Positions 20,880-30,232 of a stretch of 64,000 nt of DNA are shown piece after piece. Every line of letters begins with the position of its first letter. Position 1 is the stretch's first letter. The translations under genes and the position numbers were made by a program. The DNA is from DAONJL01 sp035405645 [NCBI: bacterium]. GTDB lineage: Bacteria; JAGOBX01; DAONJL01. Below the pieces are notes generated by a model. The model was not told the origin of the DNA. It searched no databases and worked only from the letters and a program-made list of their open reading frames with translations. The DNA lies in NCBI GenBank assembly GCA_035405645.1, contig DAONJL010000010.1, positions 4,512 to 68,511 on the forward strand, in the 5' to 3' direction.

Positions 20880-21662
20880 TCACCTCTTTTTTATCACATA
20901 AAAATTACTATATGAAAAAGAATTTAATATTTTTATTTTATCAAATATATTATCCAGAATCAAATAAAAAGCAAATAATATTGGATTTTCGTCTAACAAT
21001 TTATTACCATAAAAAAAAGTTATTCTTTTTTTTTCTATTATTTTTAAATTATATTTATCAATTATTCTTTTTAATTCTTTTTCATTAAATAATGAAATAT
21101 GATCATATCCAACTTGACTATGAAATTGTTTATAATCATCAAAATTAAATATTTTTTTTAGTCCAATTTTTTTTAATAATAATAAACTCATATTTTCTGT
21201 ATTTGGTGTGCTTAATATAACTATTCCATCGTCTGATAAAATGCGTATTATCTCATTAAAAATTTTTTCTGGTTCCTTTAAATGTTCTATTAATTCGGTT
21301 ATTATAATTATGTCATAATAATTCTGTATTGGTAATCCTTTTTCAATATCAAAACAATAAAAAACAAATTTAATTGGATTTCTATCATTGAAATTAGACC
21401 TTGCATTTGCTATTTCTATTGCTTTTTCATTTATGTCAATACCTGTAAAAAATAATGAATATTTATTTTTGAATATATCATATATTTTGAATACATCGTG
21501 TCCTATTTCACAGCCTATATCACATATTTGATATACTTTTTTTTGAACACTTCTTAAATACTTTCGAACAATATCTAATAATACTTTCTGTTTTTTATAC
21601 CAGAAATATTGTACTGAATACGAAAATAATGATGAACGTTCTATCCCCTGTAAATCACTCAT
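20880..21662 (-). CDS. Class I SAM-dependent methyltransferase
   Basis: I choose the ATG at 21662 (MSDLQGIERS), because an in-frame TTG at 21683 overlaps the Shine-Dalgarno AAGGAG at the end of argH. The protein has 260 residues. The SAM-binding motif ICDIGCEIGHD is followed by the acidic FTGIDINEKAIEIA loop, and IIIITELIEHL with ILSDDGIVILSTPN are the later class I motifs. It resembles UbiG/Methyltransf_11-type enzymes acting on small molecules or glycans. The substrate is not evident. Confidence 0.75.
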   Translation of the reverse strand: MSDLQGIERSSLFSYSVQYFWYKKQKVLLDIVRKYLRSVQKKVYQICDIGCEIGHDVFKIYDIFKNKYSLFFTGIDINEKAIEIANARSNFNDRNPIKFVFYCFDIEKGLPIQNYYDIIIITELIEHLKEPEKIFNEIIRILSDDGIVILSTPNTENMSLLLLKKIGLKKIFNFDDYKQFHSQVGYDHISLFNEKELKRIIDKYNLKIIEKKRITFFYGNKLLDENPILFAFYLILDNIFDKIKILNSFSYSNFYVIKKR

Positions 21663-21663
21663 A

Positions 21664-23049
21664 TTATTTACTTTCTCCTTCAAGCCATTTTTGATTTTTT
21701 TCTATCTGACATAGCACGATATATGAACTCGTGCCACCAGCACTTCGGCGCCTGAATGTACTCGTATGATAATTTAAAAATTTATATATATCTCCTGATA
21801 TTTCTTTTGCAAATTTTTTGAATTCACTTAATTTCAATTTATATAATTTTAAATTATTTGCTATACAATATTTTATTATTTCTCCTGTTATTTTATGCGC
21901 TTCTCTAAATGGTATCTTTTTACTCACTAAATAATCTGCTAAATCTGTTGCTTCTATAAATCCTATTTCAAGTACTTTCTCTATTCGCTTTTTATTAAAT
22001 TTTATATTATCTATCATTTTCGTATATATATCTATTATTTTTATTATTGTTTCTGTTGAATCAAATAATGGTATTTTATCTTCCTGCAAATCACGATTAT
22101 ATGCTTGCGGTAAACCTTTTAGAATTGTTAGTATATTTTGTAAATTGCCAAATAATCTCCCTGTTTTTGCTCTTGTTAATTCACATACATCTGGATTCTT
22201 TTTATTTGGCATTATACTGCTGCCTGTTGTAAATGCATCATCTATTTCAATAAAATGAAAATATGGATTTGACCATATTATTAACTCTTCTGATATTTGT
22301 GAAAAATGAAGTCCAATCATTGAAAGAACAAATAAATAATGTGCAATAAAATCACGGTCTGAAACTGAATCAATACTATTTTCTGTAATACCATCAAAAC
22401 CTAAAATTTTTGCTACATATTCTCTATCTATTTTATATGTTGTTCCTGCTAATGCTGCTGCTCCTAATGGACATAAATTTACTTCTTTATAACAGTCTTT
22501 TAGTTTTATATAATCTCTTTTAAATTTCTCAAAATATGCTAATAACCAGTGTGAGAGTAAAATTGGTTGCGCAGGTTGTAAATGTGTAAATCCTGGCATT
22601 ATTATCTTTATATGTTCACCTGCTAATTTATTTATTTTTATTAATAATTCTATTATTTGTTTTGATATTTCTTTTATCATATCACGAACATATAATCTTA
22701 AATCAAGCGCTATCTGATCATTACGCGAACGTGCTGTATGTAATTTTTTCCCAACCTCTCCTATCATCTCTATTAATCTGCTTTCTATGTTCATATGTAT
22801 ATCTTCAAGTTCTATTTTATAATCAAACTGATTATTTATTATTTCTTCTTTTATTTTATTTAAGCCATCTATTATCATTTCTTTTTCTCGTTCTGTTATT
22901 ATCCTGCATTTTGCAAGCATCTTTGTATGCGCTATACTTCCTTCTATATCATATAATGCTAACTTATAATCAAATGAAATTGATTCTGTAAATTCTAATA
23001 CACTCTTATCTGTCTCTTTTTTAAATCTACTATTTACTAATCTTATCAA
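21664..23049 (-). CDS. argH: Argininosuccinate lyase, TTG start
   Basis: Cleaves argininosuccinate to arginine and fumarate, the last step of arginine synthesis. The fumarase/ASL signature GSSIMPNKKNPDVCE with the catalytic serine is present, as are HTARSRNDQIALDLR and GFTHLQPAQPILLSHW. The start is taken as TTG at 23049 (MIRLVNSRFKKETDK) with GGAG 8 bases upstream. A GTG at 23058 overlaps that site. The length is 461 residues, normal for the family. It is first in its operon; no other arginine genes are nearby. Confidence 0.95.
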   Translation of the reverse strand: MIRLVNSRFKKETDKSVLEFTESISFDYKLALYDIEGSIAHTKMLAKCRIITEREKEMIIDGLNKIKEEIINNQFDYKIELEDIHMNIESRLIEMIGEVGKKLHTARSRNDQIALDLRLYVRDMIKEISKQIIELLIKINKLAGEHIKIIMPGFTHLQPAQPILLSHWLLAYFEKFKRDYIKLKDCYKEVNLCPLGAAALAGTTYKIDREYVAKILGFDGITENSIDSVSDRDFIAHYLFVLSMIGLHFSQISEELIIWSNPYFHFIEIDDAFTTGSSIMPNKKNPDVCELTRAKTGRLFGNLQNILTILKGLPQAYNRDLQEDKIPLFDSTETIIKIIDIYTKMIDNIKFNKKRIEKVLEIGFIEATDLADYLVSKKIPFREAHKITGEIIKYCIANNLKLYKLKLSEFKKFAKEISGDIYKFLNYHTSTFRRRSAGGTSSYIVLCQIEKNQKWLEGESK

Positions 23050-23082
23050 TATAATCACTCCATTTCTTTTTTATTTTTTTAT

Positions 23083-23111
23083 ATACTAAAAACATACTTA
23101 TATAAAGTCAA
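23083..23111 (-). promoter_or_regulatory. Promoter of the argH operon
   Basis: The minus strand has TTGACT (23106-23111), a 17-base spacer and TAGTAT (23083-23088), about 33 bases before the argH start. No ARG-box-like operator could be recognised by eye. Confidence 0.6.
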
Positions 23112-23228
23112 ATAATTTTAAAAATTTTTATTATGCTGGATTTTTATTTATCACAAATTGAAATATTTAAGGTTGATATGTCAAATAAAAACTCTTATTT
23201 AAAAAAAGTATTAAAGGACACCTAACTC

Positions 23229-24092
23229 TCATTTAAAATTATATGATAAATATAATACTATATTATTTTTCATTGCATAATCTTTTACATCATTTGAAGA
23301 TATCTGATGGGTAACTAATACTGGAAAAATATTATCAAATACTTTATCTATTCTTTTTATTTTATTTTTGATAAATTTATCAATTTTATTTTTTGATAAT
23401 TTTGATTTTACTTCGCCTATTATTACTATTTCTTTTCCTTCTTTTTTACCTTTCCCATATATATTAACTTCTATATCATTATTCCAATTATCTTTCACAT
23501 AACATCTATTTAATTCACCTTCTATATCAATTCCATAATCTCGTTTTAATAAAGTTGGTAAAAATATATATGATTCATTTTCTAATTTATAACCCAGAGA
23601 ATCAGTTATATCACCTACATATCTTTTAAAACTTTTAAAATCTTTTATAAAAATTTGTAATATTTTTTCTGTCTTTTTTTGTGTTTCTGCTAACTCTTCC
23701 ACTCTCTTTTCTGTTCGTTTCTGTGCCTCTGCTAATTCTTTTACTTCTTCTGTTAATTTATCTAATCTTTTTTCACTTCGTTTCTGTGCTTCTGCTAATT
23801 CTTTTACTTCTTCTGTTAATTTATCTAATCTTTTTTCACTTCGTTTCTGTGCTTCTGCCAATTCTTTTACTTCTTCTGTTAATTTATCTAATCTTTCTTC
23901 ACTTCGTTTCTGTGCTTCTGCTAACTCTCTTACTATTTCTTTTAATTCATTAAATTCGACTTTTGTTACTAATTTCTTCTCTTCTTCATATATAAATTCT
24001 AATATCTTACTAACGAGTTTCATTATTACATTTGCTGCTTCTGCATTTATTGTTTCTTTTAAATCATTATATGTTTCATAAATATTTAACAT
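23229..24092 (-). CDS. Coiled-coil protein with C-terminal PD-(D/E)XK-like domain
   Basis: A 287-residue protein. Residues 41-150 form a long coiled coil with a near-perfect 21-residue unit (core KELAEAQKRSEKRLDKLTEE) repeated about four times. The C-terminal ~130 residues fit a PD-(D/E)XK nuclease fold, with D206 in NDIEVN and E227-V-K229 in IIGEVKSKL. Proteins of this layout (DUF3782-like) are widespread and uncharacterised, often in thermophiles and cyanobacteria; I place it there from memory. It has no signal peptide. It has its own promoter and is not part of an evident defence locus. Confidence 0.7.
   Translation of the reverse strand: MLNIYETYNDLKETINAEAANVIMKLVSKILEFIYEEEKKLVTKVEFNELKEIVRELAEAQKRSEERLDKLTEEVKELAEAQKRSEKRLDKLTEEVKELAEAQKRSEKRLDKLTEEVKELAEAQKRTEKRVEELAETQKKTEKILQIFIKDFKSFKRYVGDITDSLGYKLENESYIFLPTLLKRDYGIDIEGELNRCYVKDNWNNDIEVNIYGKGKKEGKEIVIIGEVKSKLSKNKIDKFIKNKIKRIDKVFDNIFPVLVTHQISSNDVKDYAMKNNIVLYLSYNFK
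23721..23930. repeat. 63-bp in-frame tandem repeat inside the coiled-coil gene
   Basis: Units at 23721-23783, 23784-23846 and 23847-23909 are nearly identical, and a partial, diverged fourth unit begins at 23910. Each encodes 21 residues (six heptad turns in two units), so gain or loss of units keeps the frame and changes the coiled-coil length. Confidence 0.9.
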
Positions 24093-24122
24093 TTTTATCT
24101 CCTTTTATTCTTTTTATATTTC

Positions 24123-24150
24123 ATTATATTACAAATAATATTTCTGTCAA
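24123..24150 (-). promoter_or_regulatory. Promoter of the coiled-coil/PD-(D/E)XK gene
   Basis: The minus strand has TTGACA (24145-24150), a 16-base spacer and a perfect TATAAT (24123-24128), about 30 bases upstream of the ATG, which also has AAAGGAG. Confidence 0.75.
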
Positions 24151-24376
24151 GTTTAAGAAAATAATTTTGATAATTTCTCTGTTATATATATTTGCAGCAC
24201 AACAAATATTTTTATTACTCTACACTCAAATTTATGCAACTAATAATAATCATCAAAAGTTCTAAATAAATAAAAATTAAGTTTTATTTTTTTCAACTAA
24301 TACTTTTAGATATTATTTTTAAATTTACCATCATTGCTTAATCTTCTTATCTTTTTTTAAAAAAACAAAAAAAATA

Positions 24377-24405
24377 TTGCTTTTATAAAATTTATATGAT
24401 ATAAT
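24377..24405 (+). promoter_or_regulatory. Promoter of the response regulator gene, leaderless transcript likely
   Basis: TTGCTT (24377-24382), a 17-base spacer and TATAAT (24400-24405). Only 9 bases separate the -10 box from the ATG at 24415, so transcription would begin at most a few bases before the start codon. No Shine-Dalgarno sequence is present. Confidence 0.7.
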
Positions 24406-24414
24406 ACAATCGTT

Positions 24415-24855
24415 ATGACAGAAAATACTACTGAAAGTTATCCAAAAATACAAAAACCTGATGGTTCTAAATTTAATTTTCTTGTTGTTGATGACTCGAG
24501 TTTTATGCGCAAGCACTTAATTAAAATTATTCAAAATATAAATGGTAACATTGTTGGTGAAGCTGATAATGGTTTTGATGCTGTACATAAATATAAAGAA
24601 TTAAAACCTGATTTAGTTACACTTGATATTACTATGCCAAATAAAGATGGCATTAAGACATTAAAAGAAATTTTATTTTATGACCCTAATGCTATTGTTG
24701 TTATGGTAACTGCTATCAGTCATTTAGATATGATTAAAACTGCAATGGAAATCGGCGCAAAACACTATATCAAAAAACCATTTAAACCAACTGATGTTGG
24801 TTATATTCTAAGTAAAGTTCTTAGAAATTATAAAGAAGTCGTTTTTATTCAATAA
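24415..24855 (+). CDS. CheY-like response regulator (receiver domain only)
   Basis: A 146-residue protein with a 20-residue polar N-terminus and one receiver domain. The acidic pair D26-D27, phospho-acceptor D71 in LDITMP, T99 and K121 in IKKPF are all in place, and SSFMRKHL is CheY/CheB-like. It has no output domain, so it acts by binding a partner. It is 20 bases upstream of a radical SAM gene that has its own Shine-Dalgarno, and the two probably form an operon. The partner kinase could be the CheA encoded at 42122-44806, but this is inference. Confidence 0.9.
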   Translation: MTENTTESYPKIQKPDGSKFNFLVVDDSSFMRKHLIKIIQNINGNIVGEADNGFDAVHKYKELKPDLVTLDITMPNKDGIKTLKEILFYDPNAIVVMVTAISHLDMIKTAMEIGAKHYIKKPFKPTDVGYILSKVLRNYKEVVFIQ

Positions 24856-24875
24856 TCATCTCAGGAGAAATTATT

Positions 24876-25757
24876 ATGCCCGCTTTTTTATTACTCACTG
24901 ATAAATGTAATCTTAACTGTTCTTATTGTTTTAATAATTCTTACCCAATTAAAAATAAAAAAAAGATTAATTCTTTTGATTGGATTAAAATATTAAATAT
25001 TTTAGCCAAAAATAAAATAAATGAAATTATCTTATCTGGTGGCGAACCTTTATTATTAGGTGATGATTTAATTAAAATTATTTCAGAAGCAAATAAATTG
25101 AATATAAACTCATTATTATTAACTAATGGAAATTTACTTGAAGAAAAAATTCTACAAGAATTAAAGAAAGCAGGTTTAAAGAATTTAACTATTTCATTAA
25201 ATGAATTAACATTTGCTGATGATGAGACGAAAATTGAAAATGTGTTACATTTTAAAAATAATATTCTTCAAGCATCATTATCTTTTTTTGATTTTATCTC
25301 TATTACTATTTTATTATCTAATAAAAATTTTAAATTTATAAATAAAATTTTAAGTTTTTTCAAAAACGAAAAAATTGCTATTATTATTCAGCCTGTTTTT
25401 GATAAAGATTTAGGTCTTTATAATTTAAAGGAAAATGAATGGTCTGATTTAAAATTACAATTATCTGATTGGACTATTAAATATGAAAAATATAATTATG
25501 TCCAATTTATTTATAATTTATTTAATAATATAAATGACTACACTAATCCAACCTGTTTTATGGGAAATTCTGCGTTTGTTATTGATTGGTATGCTGATGT
25601 TATTCCCTGTTTTCATCAGCCGCAAAAAGTTTGTGGTAATATTTTATTAGATAATGCTAATGATATATTCTTGAATCTTTTATATAATTCTGAAAATAAT
25701 TTTGATGGCAATTGTTTTGGCTTACATTGTATCTCTTTATTTTTTAATCAGATTTGA
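24876..25757 (+). CDS. Radical SAM protein with SPASM/twitch-like C-terminus
   Basis: A 293-residue protein. The 4Fe-4S/SAM motif is near the start, C11-x3-C15-x2-C18 in TDKCNLNCSYC, and the SAM-binding GGEPLL follows. The C-terminal part has scattered cysteines (PTCF, IPCFHQ, KVCGNI, NCFGLHC) that resemble a SPASM or twitch domain holding an auxiliary Fe-S cluster, as in peptide- or glycan-modifying enzymes. No precursor peptide was recognised beside it. Its stop overlaps the convergent glycosyltransferase gene by 14 bases. Confidence 0.8.
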   Translation: MPAFLLLTDKCNLNCSYCFNNSYPIKNKKKINSFDWIKILNILAKNKINEIILSGGEPLLLGDDLIKIISEANKLNINSLLLTNGNLLEEKILQELKKAGLKNLTISLNELTFADDETKIENVLHFKNNILQASLSFFDFISITILLSNKNFKFINKILSFFKNEKIAIIIQPVFDKDLGLYNLKENEWSDLKLQLSDWTIKYEKYNYVQFIYNLFNNINDYTNPTCFMGNSAFVIDWYADVIPCFHQPQKVCGNILLDNANDIFLNLLYNSENNFDGNCFGLHCISLFFNQI

Positions 25758-26964
25758 TTAAAAAATTGTAAATCTCATTATACCAATTATAATCATAATT
25801 ATATGCTATTTTGTGATAGATTATATTCTTTTCTTTTATATTTTTTAAATAACATAATTGAACCAGTAATTCATTAAATTCAAGCGAAAAAAAATTTTTT
25901 TGTTCGATTTTTAATATTTCTTTATTTAATTCTATTATCCGTTTATATCTTTCTATTATTATTATTTTTTTTGTTACTCTTAATAATTCATTTGCCAAAT
26001 AATTCAAGCCACCGCCTAATATTATTATCAAATTATTTGTATTTATTTCATCAATTTTTTCATATTGTGCTGGATAATTAAATGGTTCTTCTTTTGAATT
26101 AAAATAAACATCATTTACTTTTAATATATTTACATTATCCTGATTTTTTTCAATTTCAAATTTTATTAACTTTTCATATCTATATTGGTCTGGTAAATTT
26201 TTCTCTTCACCCCATTCTTCTATTTGATTTACTTTAATTATCTTTTTTTCTTTGTTGTAATTTTCTATTTTATCATTTTGAAAGAGTATTAATGAATTAC
26301 AATAATTTATCATATCTCTATCGTGATATAAATGATATAATGCTAATTCTGCTTTATTATCCATTATTATTAAATTATAACCTGCTAATAATAATCTATT
26401 ATAAAAATCGCTATCTTCTCTTCCCCAGCCAATAAATTTTTCATCAAATCCATTTAATCTTTCAAACATACTGCGATGAATTACTAAATTTCCAACACCT
26501 GATAAAGTAAATATTTTTTCAAATTGACTGATCAATAATTCTTTTACTTCTTGCGTAATATTTTTTTTCGAAATTATATAATCACTGATTTCTTTATTTA
26601 ATGCTTTTATTGTAAATGAATAAAAAGAATTAATTTTATCAGAATTAAAATTATTAAAAAATAGAGAAAAAAAATTATCAAAAAAAACACAATCTACATC
26701 TAACAAAAAAATCCAATCAAATTTACTTTTTTTAAAACCAATATTAAATGCCCAACTTTTACAATATATTCCTCTATAATTTATATAATAATATTTTACA
26801 AATTTATATTCTTTTAAAATCTCTGTCAAATTTTCATTTGAGCCTAAATCAATTATTATTAATTCAATCTCAAAATTTTTATTATTCAAATTTTTTTTGA
26901 TTTGATTTAAATTAACAAGTAAATTATCTTTTCGATTACGATATGCAATAATAATCGAAATCAT
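25744..26964 (-). CDS. Family 2 glycosyltransferase with extra C-terminal domain
   Basis: A 406-residue protein. The GT-A fold starts at MISIIIAYRNRKDNL, carries the metal-binding DxD as LLDVDCVF near residue 90, and the acceptor-side GWGREDSDFYNRLLLAGYN, typical of galactosyltransferase-like GT2 enzymes. The last ~120 residues form a separate domain with a Rossmann-like IIILGGGLNYLANELLR and IIIIER. Its function is unknown. It is the last gene of the sugar operon and follows the UDP-glucuronate decarboxylase gene by 8 bases. Confidence 0.8.
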   Translation of the reverse strand: MISIIIAYRNRKDNLLVNLNQIKKNLNNKNFEIELIIIDLGSNENLTEILKEYKFVKYYYINYRGIYCKSWAFNIGFKKSKFDWIFLLDVDCVFFDNFFSLFFNNFNSDKINSFYSFTIKALNKEISDYIISKKNITQEVKELLISQFEKIFTLSGVGNLVIHRSMFERLNGFDEKFIGWGREDSDFYNRLLLAGYNLIIMDNKAELALYHLYHDRDMINYCNSLILFQNDKIENYNKEKKIIKVNQIEEWGEEKNLPDQYRYEKLIKFEIEKNQDNVNILKVNDVYFNSKEEPFNYPAQYEKIDEINTNNLIIILGGGLNYLANELLRVTKKIIIIERYKRIIELNKEILKIEQKNFFSLEFNELLVQLCYLKNIKEKNIIYHKIAYNYDYNWYNEIYNFLIKSD

Positions 26965-26972
26965 TTAATTTC

Positions 26973-27905
26973 TTAAATTCTTTTTTGAAAATATTCTATT
27001 GTTTTTTGCAAGCCAGTAATTAATGGTATTTTTGGTTCCCAATTTAATTTCTCTTTTGCAAGTGTTATATCAGGTCTGCGCTGTAGTGGGTCATCTGATG
27101 GCAATGGTTTGTATTCAAATTTTAATTTCTTATTTAATATTTTTCCTATCTTTTCTGCTAATTCATTTATTGTTATTTCTTCTGGATTGCCTAAATTTAC
27201 TGGTCCAATAAATTCATCCTGCTCCATCATTTTTATTAAACCATCTATCATATCATCAATATAGCAAAATGAGCGTGTTTGTGAACCATTACCATAAATC
27301 GTTATTGGTAAATCACGCAATGCTTGTATTATAAAATTACTTACCACTCGACCATCTTGTGGATGTAAATAAGGTCCATAAGTATTAAATACTCGAACAA
27401 TTCTTATTTGCACTTTATTCTGTCTATAATAATCCATCATTAATGTTTCAGCAACTCGTTTTCCTTCATCATAACAACTTCTTATTCCTATTGGATTTAC
27501 ATTGCCCCAATAACTTTCTTTTTGGGGATGTTCTAATGGTTGACCATATACTTCTGATGTTGATGTTAATAATATTTTTGCTTTTATTCGCTTTGCTAAG
27601 CCAAGCATATTTATTGTGCCTATTACATTTGTTTTTATTGTTTTCACTGGATTATATTGATAATGTATTGGTGAAGCAGGACATGCTAAATGATATATTT
27701 CATCTACTTCTAATAATATTGGTTGAATTATATCGTGTCTTATAAATTCAAAATTTGGATTATTTAATAAATCTTTTATATTTTCTTTTTGACCTGAAAA
27801 TAAATTATCTACACATATTACTTCATAATTCTTTTCTAATAATTTTCTGCATAAATTTGTCCCTATGAAACCTGCACCGCCTGTTATCAACACTCTTTTT
27901 TTCAT
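26973..27905 (-). CDS. UDP-glucuronate decarboxylase (UDP-xylose synthase) family
   Basis: A 310-residue extended short-chain dehydrogenase. The NAD motif GGAGFIG is at 9-15. The family-specific [24 protein letters not shown] (E118), [11 protein letters not shown] and CYDEGKR (Y145, K149) identify the UXS branch, which turns UDP-glucuronate into UDP-xylose through a 4-keto intermediate. It is soluble (no N-terminal membrane anchor as in plant enzymes). It lies between an ArnB-like aminotransferase gene and a glycosyltransferase gene, so the product probably feeds a surface glycan. Confidence 0.88.
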   Translation of the reverse strand: MKKRVLITGGAGFIGTNLCRKLLEKNYEVICVDNLFSGQKENIKDLLNNPNFEFIRHDIIQPILLEVDEIYHLACPASPIHYQYNPVKTIKTNVIGTINMLGLAKRIKAKILLTSTSEVYGQPLEHPQKESYWGNVNPIGIRSCYDEGKRVAETLMMDYYRQNKVQIRIVRVFNTYGPYLHPQDGRVVSNFIIQALRDLPITIYGNGSQTRSFCYIDDMIDGLIKMMEQDEFIGPVNLGNPEEITINELAEKIGKILNKKLKFEYKPLPSDDPLQRRPDITLAKEKLNWEPKIPLITGLQKTIEYFQKRI

Positions 27906-27918
27906 ATCTTCACCTATA

Positions 27919-29091
27919 TCATTTTTTCTTATAATTTTCCTTTATTATTTTCTTTACTGTTCGTGCTATATAATATACTTCTTCTTCTGTTAAATATGGA
28001 GTAAATGGTAATGATACTGTATTAGCACAAAAATTTTCTGTGTTTTCAAGACCTCGTCCATCTATTTTTAACACATCTTTAAAATATGTAAATTGATGAA
28101 TTGCTGGAAAATGCACTGCTGTCCCTACATTATTTTCTTCCATTAAATTCATAAATTCATTTCTTGTTATTTTTAATTCTTCTGGCTTTAATACTATATT
28201 ATATATATGCCGACTGTGAACTATATTCTCTGGTATTTCTGGTGGTAATTGTATTGGTAAATCTGCTAATTCTCTATTATATATTTCCCAATATTTCTTT
28301 CGTATTTCAAGATTTTTCATTACTTTTTTTAATTGATGTATTCCTATTGCTGCCTGTATATCTGGCATATTATATTTATAGCCTTCATCAATTACATCAT
28401 ATAATCTTTTATTTCCACCTTTAAAATATCGTTTCCACGCATCTCTATCTATTCCGTGTAATGTATTTACTTCTACTTTTCTTGCTATTTCTTCTGAATT
28501 TGTTGTTAACATTCCACCTTCGCCACATATTACATTTTTCGTTGCATAAAAACTAAATGCCGTTGCATCACTTATATTTCCTACTTTTAAATTATCTATT
28601 TTTGTTTCTGTTGCATGTGCTGCATCTTCTAATACTTTTAAATTATACTTCTTTGCTATTTCTAATATTGTCTTCATTTCACACGGATAGCCTGCATAAT
28701 GAACTGGTAAAATTGCTTTTGTCTTTTTTGTTATTTTTTCCTCTATTTTATTTTCATCTATATTATATGTTTCTTTATTTATATCTACAAATACTGGTAT
28801 TGCACGATTATGTAAAATTGCTAATGATGTTGAAACAAATGAATTTGCTGTTGTTATTACTTCATCGCCTTCTTTTATTCCTAATGCTTTTAATCCTAAA
28901 TGTATTGCTGCGGTTGCTGAATTCATTGCTAATGCATATTTACATCCTATAAAATTTTTGAAATCTTCTTGAAATTTTTGAACTCTATATGCTGTTGTTA
29001 ACCAGCCGCTTTTTAATGTCTCAATTACTTCTGCTATTTCTTCTTCGCCTATTTTTGGTTTTGCAAACGAAATAAATGTTTCTCGCTTCAT
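27919..29091 (-). CDS. DegT/DnrJ/EryC1-type sugar aminotransferase, ArnB-like
   Basis: A 390-residue PLP-dependent aminotransferase. The PLP lysine is K185 in [13 protein letters not shown], with D156 in LEDAAHA contacting the pyridine nitrogen. SGWLTT, PVHYAG and [14 protein letters not shown] are strongly ArnB-like. Such enzymes transfer an amino group to a 4-keto sugar nucleotide. The neighbouring decarboxylase makes a 4-keto pentose intermediate, so a 4-amino-pentose is a plausible product, but that is inference. Confidence 0.85.
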   Translation of the reverse strand: MKRETFISFAKPKIGEEEIAEVIETLKSGWLTTAYRVQKFQEDFKNFIGCKYALAMNSATAAIHLGLKALGIKEGDEVITTANSFVSTSLAILHNRAIPVFVDINKETYNIDENKIEEKITKKTKAILPVHYAGYPCEMKTILEIAKKYNLKVLEDAAHATETKIDNLKVGNISDATAFSFYATKNVICGEGGMLTTNSEEIARKVEVNTLHGIDRDAWKRYFKGGNKRLYDVIDEGYKYNMPDIQAAIGIHQLKKVMKNLEIRKKYWEIYNRELADLPIQLPPEIPENIVHSRHIYNIVLKPEELKITRNEFMNLMEENNVGTAVHFPAIHQFTYFKDVLKIDGRGLENTENFCANTVSLPFTPYLTEEEVYYIARTVKKIIKENYKKK

Positions 29092-29113
29092 CTATCTTCT
29101 CTTCTCCTTCACT

Positions 29114-30229
29114 CTAATTCTTAAAAAATTCTTTTATCTTTTCTGTTATATAATTTACTTCCTCTTCTTTCATTGTTAATGTTAATGGCAGGTTTATTCC
29201 ACTATTTGCTATTATTCGTGCATTATTATTTATCTTTTGCGAACTATAATACATTGGTAATTCAGTGATTGGTATTAAAAATGTTTCACCTTCTATTTTA
29301 TTTTTACTTAAAAATTTTATAAATGCATCTTTATTCCTTTTTTTATTATGCTGATATAATAATGAAAAATATGGATTAACCTTTTTTCTATCCAATAATA
29401 TTGCTTGTAGAGTAATCTCTTCTACTGAACTTAATTTTTTTAAATATTCTTCTTCTATTTTCTTTTTCTTTTTTATTATTTCATCTATTTCCTTTATTCT
29501 TATTAGCCCTATTATTGCTTGCATATTTGATAATCTATAATCAAATCCTATTTCTGAATAAAAATATTTTACTTTTTCTGATTTTGCTAAATCTCTTAAA
29601 AAAATTAACCGTTCATATATTCGTGAATTATTTGTTAATATTATTCCACCGCCTAAACAATTTAATATACTATTTTTATTTAAACTAAAACAACCTGCTA
29701 TACCAAACGAACCAACTTTACCACCACTTATTTCTGAACCAAGTGAATATGTGCAATCTTCTATTAAATGCAAATTATATTTCTGACATATCTTTTGTAT
29801 CTCTTTTATTTTTGCTGGTTGTCCATATAAATGAACTGCTATTATTGCTCTCGTTTTCTCTGTTATATTCTCCTCTATTTTACTTATATCTATATTCCAA
29901 CTCTCTTTATCTACATCTATAAATACTGGTTTTGCTCCTAAATAACTTATTGCATATACTGAACTTATTGGCGTTAAATCTGGTAATATTATTTCTTCAT
30001 AGGGTTTTATTTTTAATACTGTTAATACTAAATGAAATGCTGCTACTTCATTTGTTACTGCTACTGCATATTTGCTATTATTATATTTTGCAAAACTTTT
30101 TTCAAATTCTTTTATATATTCATCATTTATTATCTTTTCTTTATCTAACAAATATTCATTCATTTTTGCTATTACATTTTTATTTAATATATTTTCATTT
30201 ATTATTATATTTTCTTTTATCTTTTTCAT
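29114..30229 (-). CDS. DegT/DnrJ/EryC1-type aminotransferase, second paralogue
   Basis: A 371-residue relative of the next gene, but clearly diverged. The PLP lysine K185 is in SLNKNSILNCLGGG and D158 in IEDCTYSLG. The usual GEGG after the lysine is LGGG here. The sequence begins MKKIKENIII with no signal. It probably acts on a different sugar nucleotide. It starts 3 bases after the stop of a 57-residue membrane ORF (TGA-ATA-ATG), so translation is coupled. Confidence 0.8.
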   Translation of the reverse strand: MKKIKENIIINENILNKNVIAKMNEYLLDKEKIINDEYIKEFEKSFAKYNNSKYAVAVTNEVAAFHLVLTVLKIKPYEEIILPDLTPISSVYAISYLGAKPVFIDVDKESWNIDISKIEENITEKTRAIIAVHLYGQPAKIKEIQKICQKYNLHLIEDCTYSLGSEISGGKVGSFGIAGCFSLNKNSILNCLGGGIILTNNSRIYERLIFLRDLAKSEKVKYFYSEIGFDYRLSNMQAIIGLIRIKEIDEIIKKKKKIEEEYLKKLSSVEEITLQAILLDRKKVNPYFSLLYQHNKKRNKDAFIKFLSKNKIEGETFLIPITELPMYYSSQKINNNARIIANSGINLPLTLTMKEEEVNYITEKIKEFFKN

Positions 30230-30232
30230 TAT

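Larger units (their letters stand above)
24093..24414. other. Intergenic region with divergent promoters
   Basis: The gap separates the minus-strand coiled-coil gene from the plus-strand response regulator. It holds one promoter at each end (24123-24150 and 24377-24405). Between them I see only AT-rich sequence with no ORF of note, no RNA-like fold and no strong inverted repeat. Confidence 0.6.

Noticed and set aside
23133-23225. 30-residue plus-strand ORF between argH and the coiled-coil gene (begins MLDFYLSQIEIF).
   Set aside because: It has no ribosome site or promoter of its own. The composition is protein-like, but it is too short to support without conservation data.
23721-23930. CRISPR-like array.
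   Set aside because: The 63-bp units are head-to-tail without spacers and lie in frame inside a coiled-coil gene. No cas gene is present.
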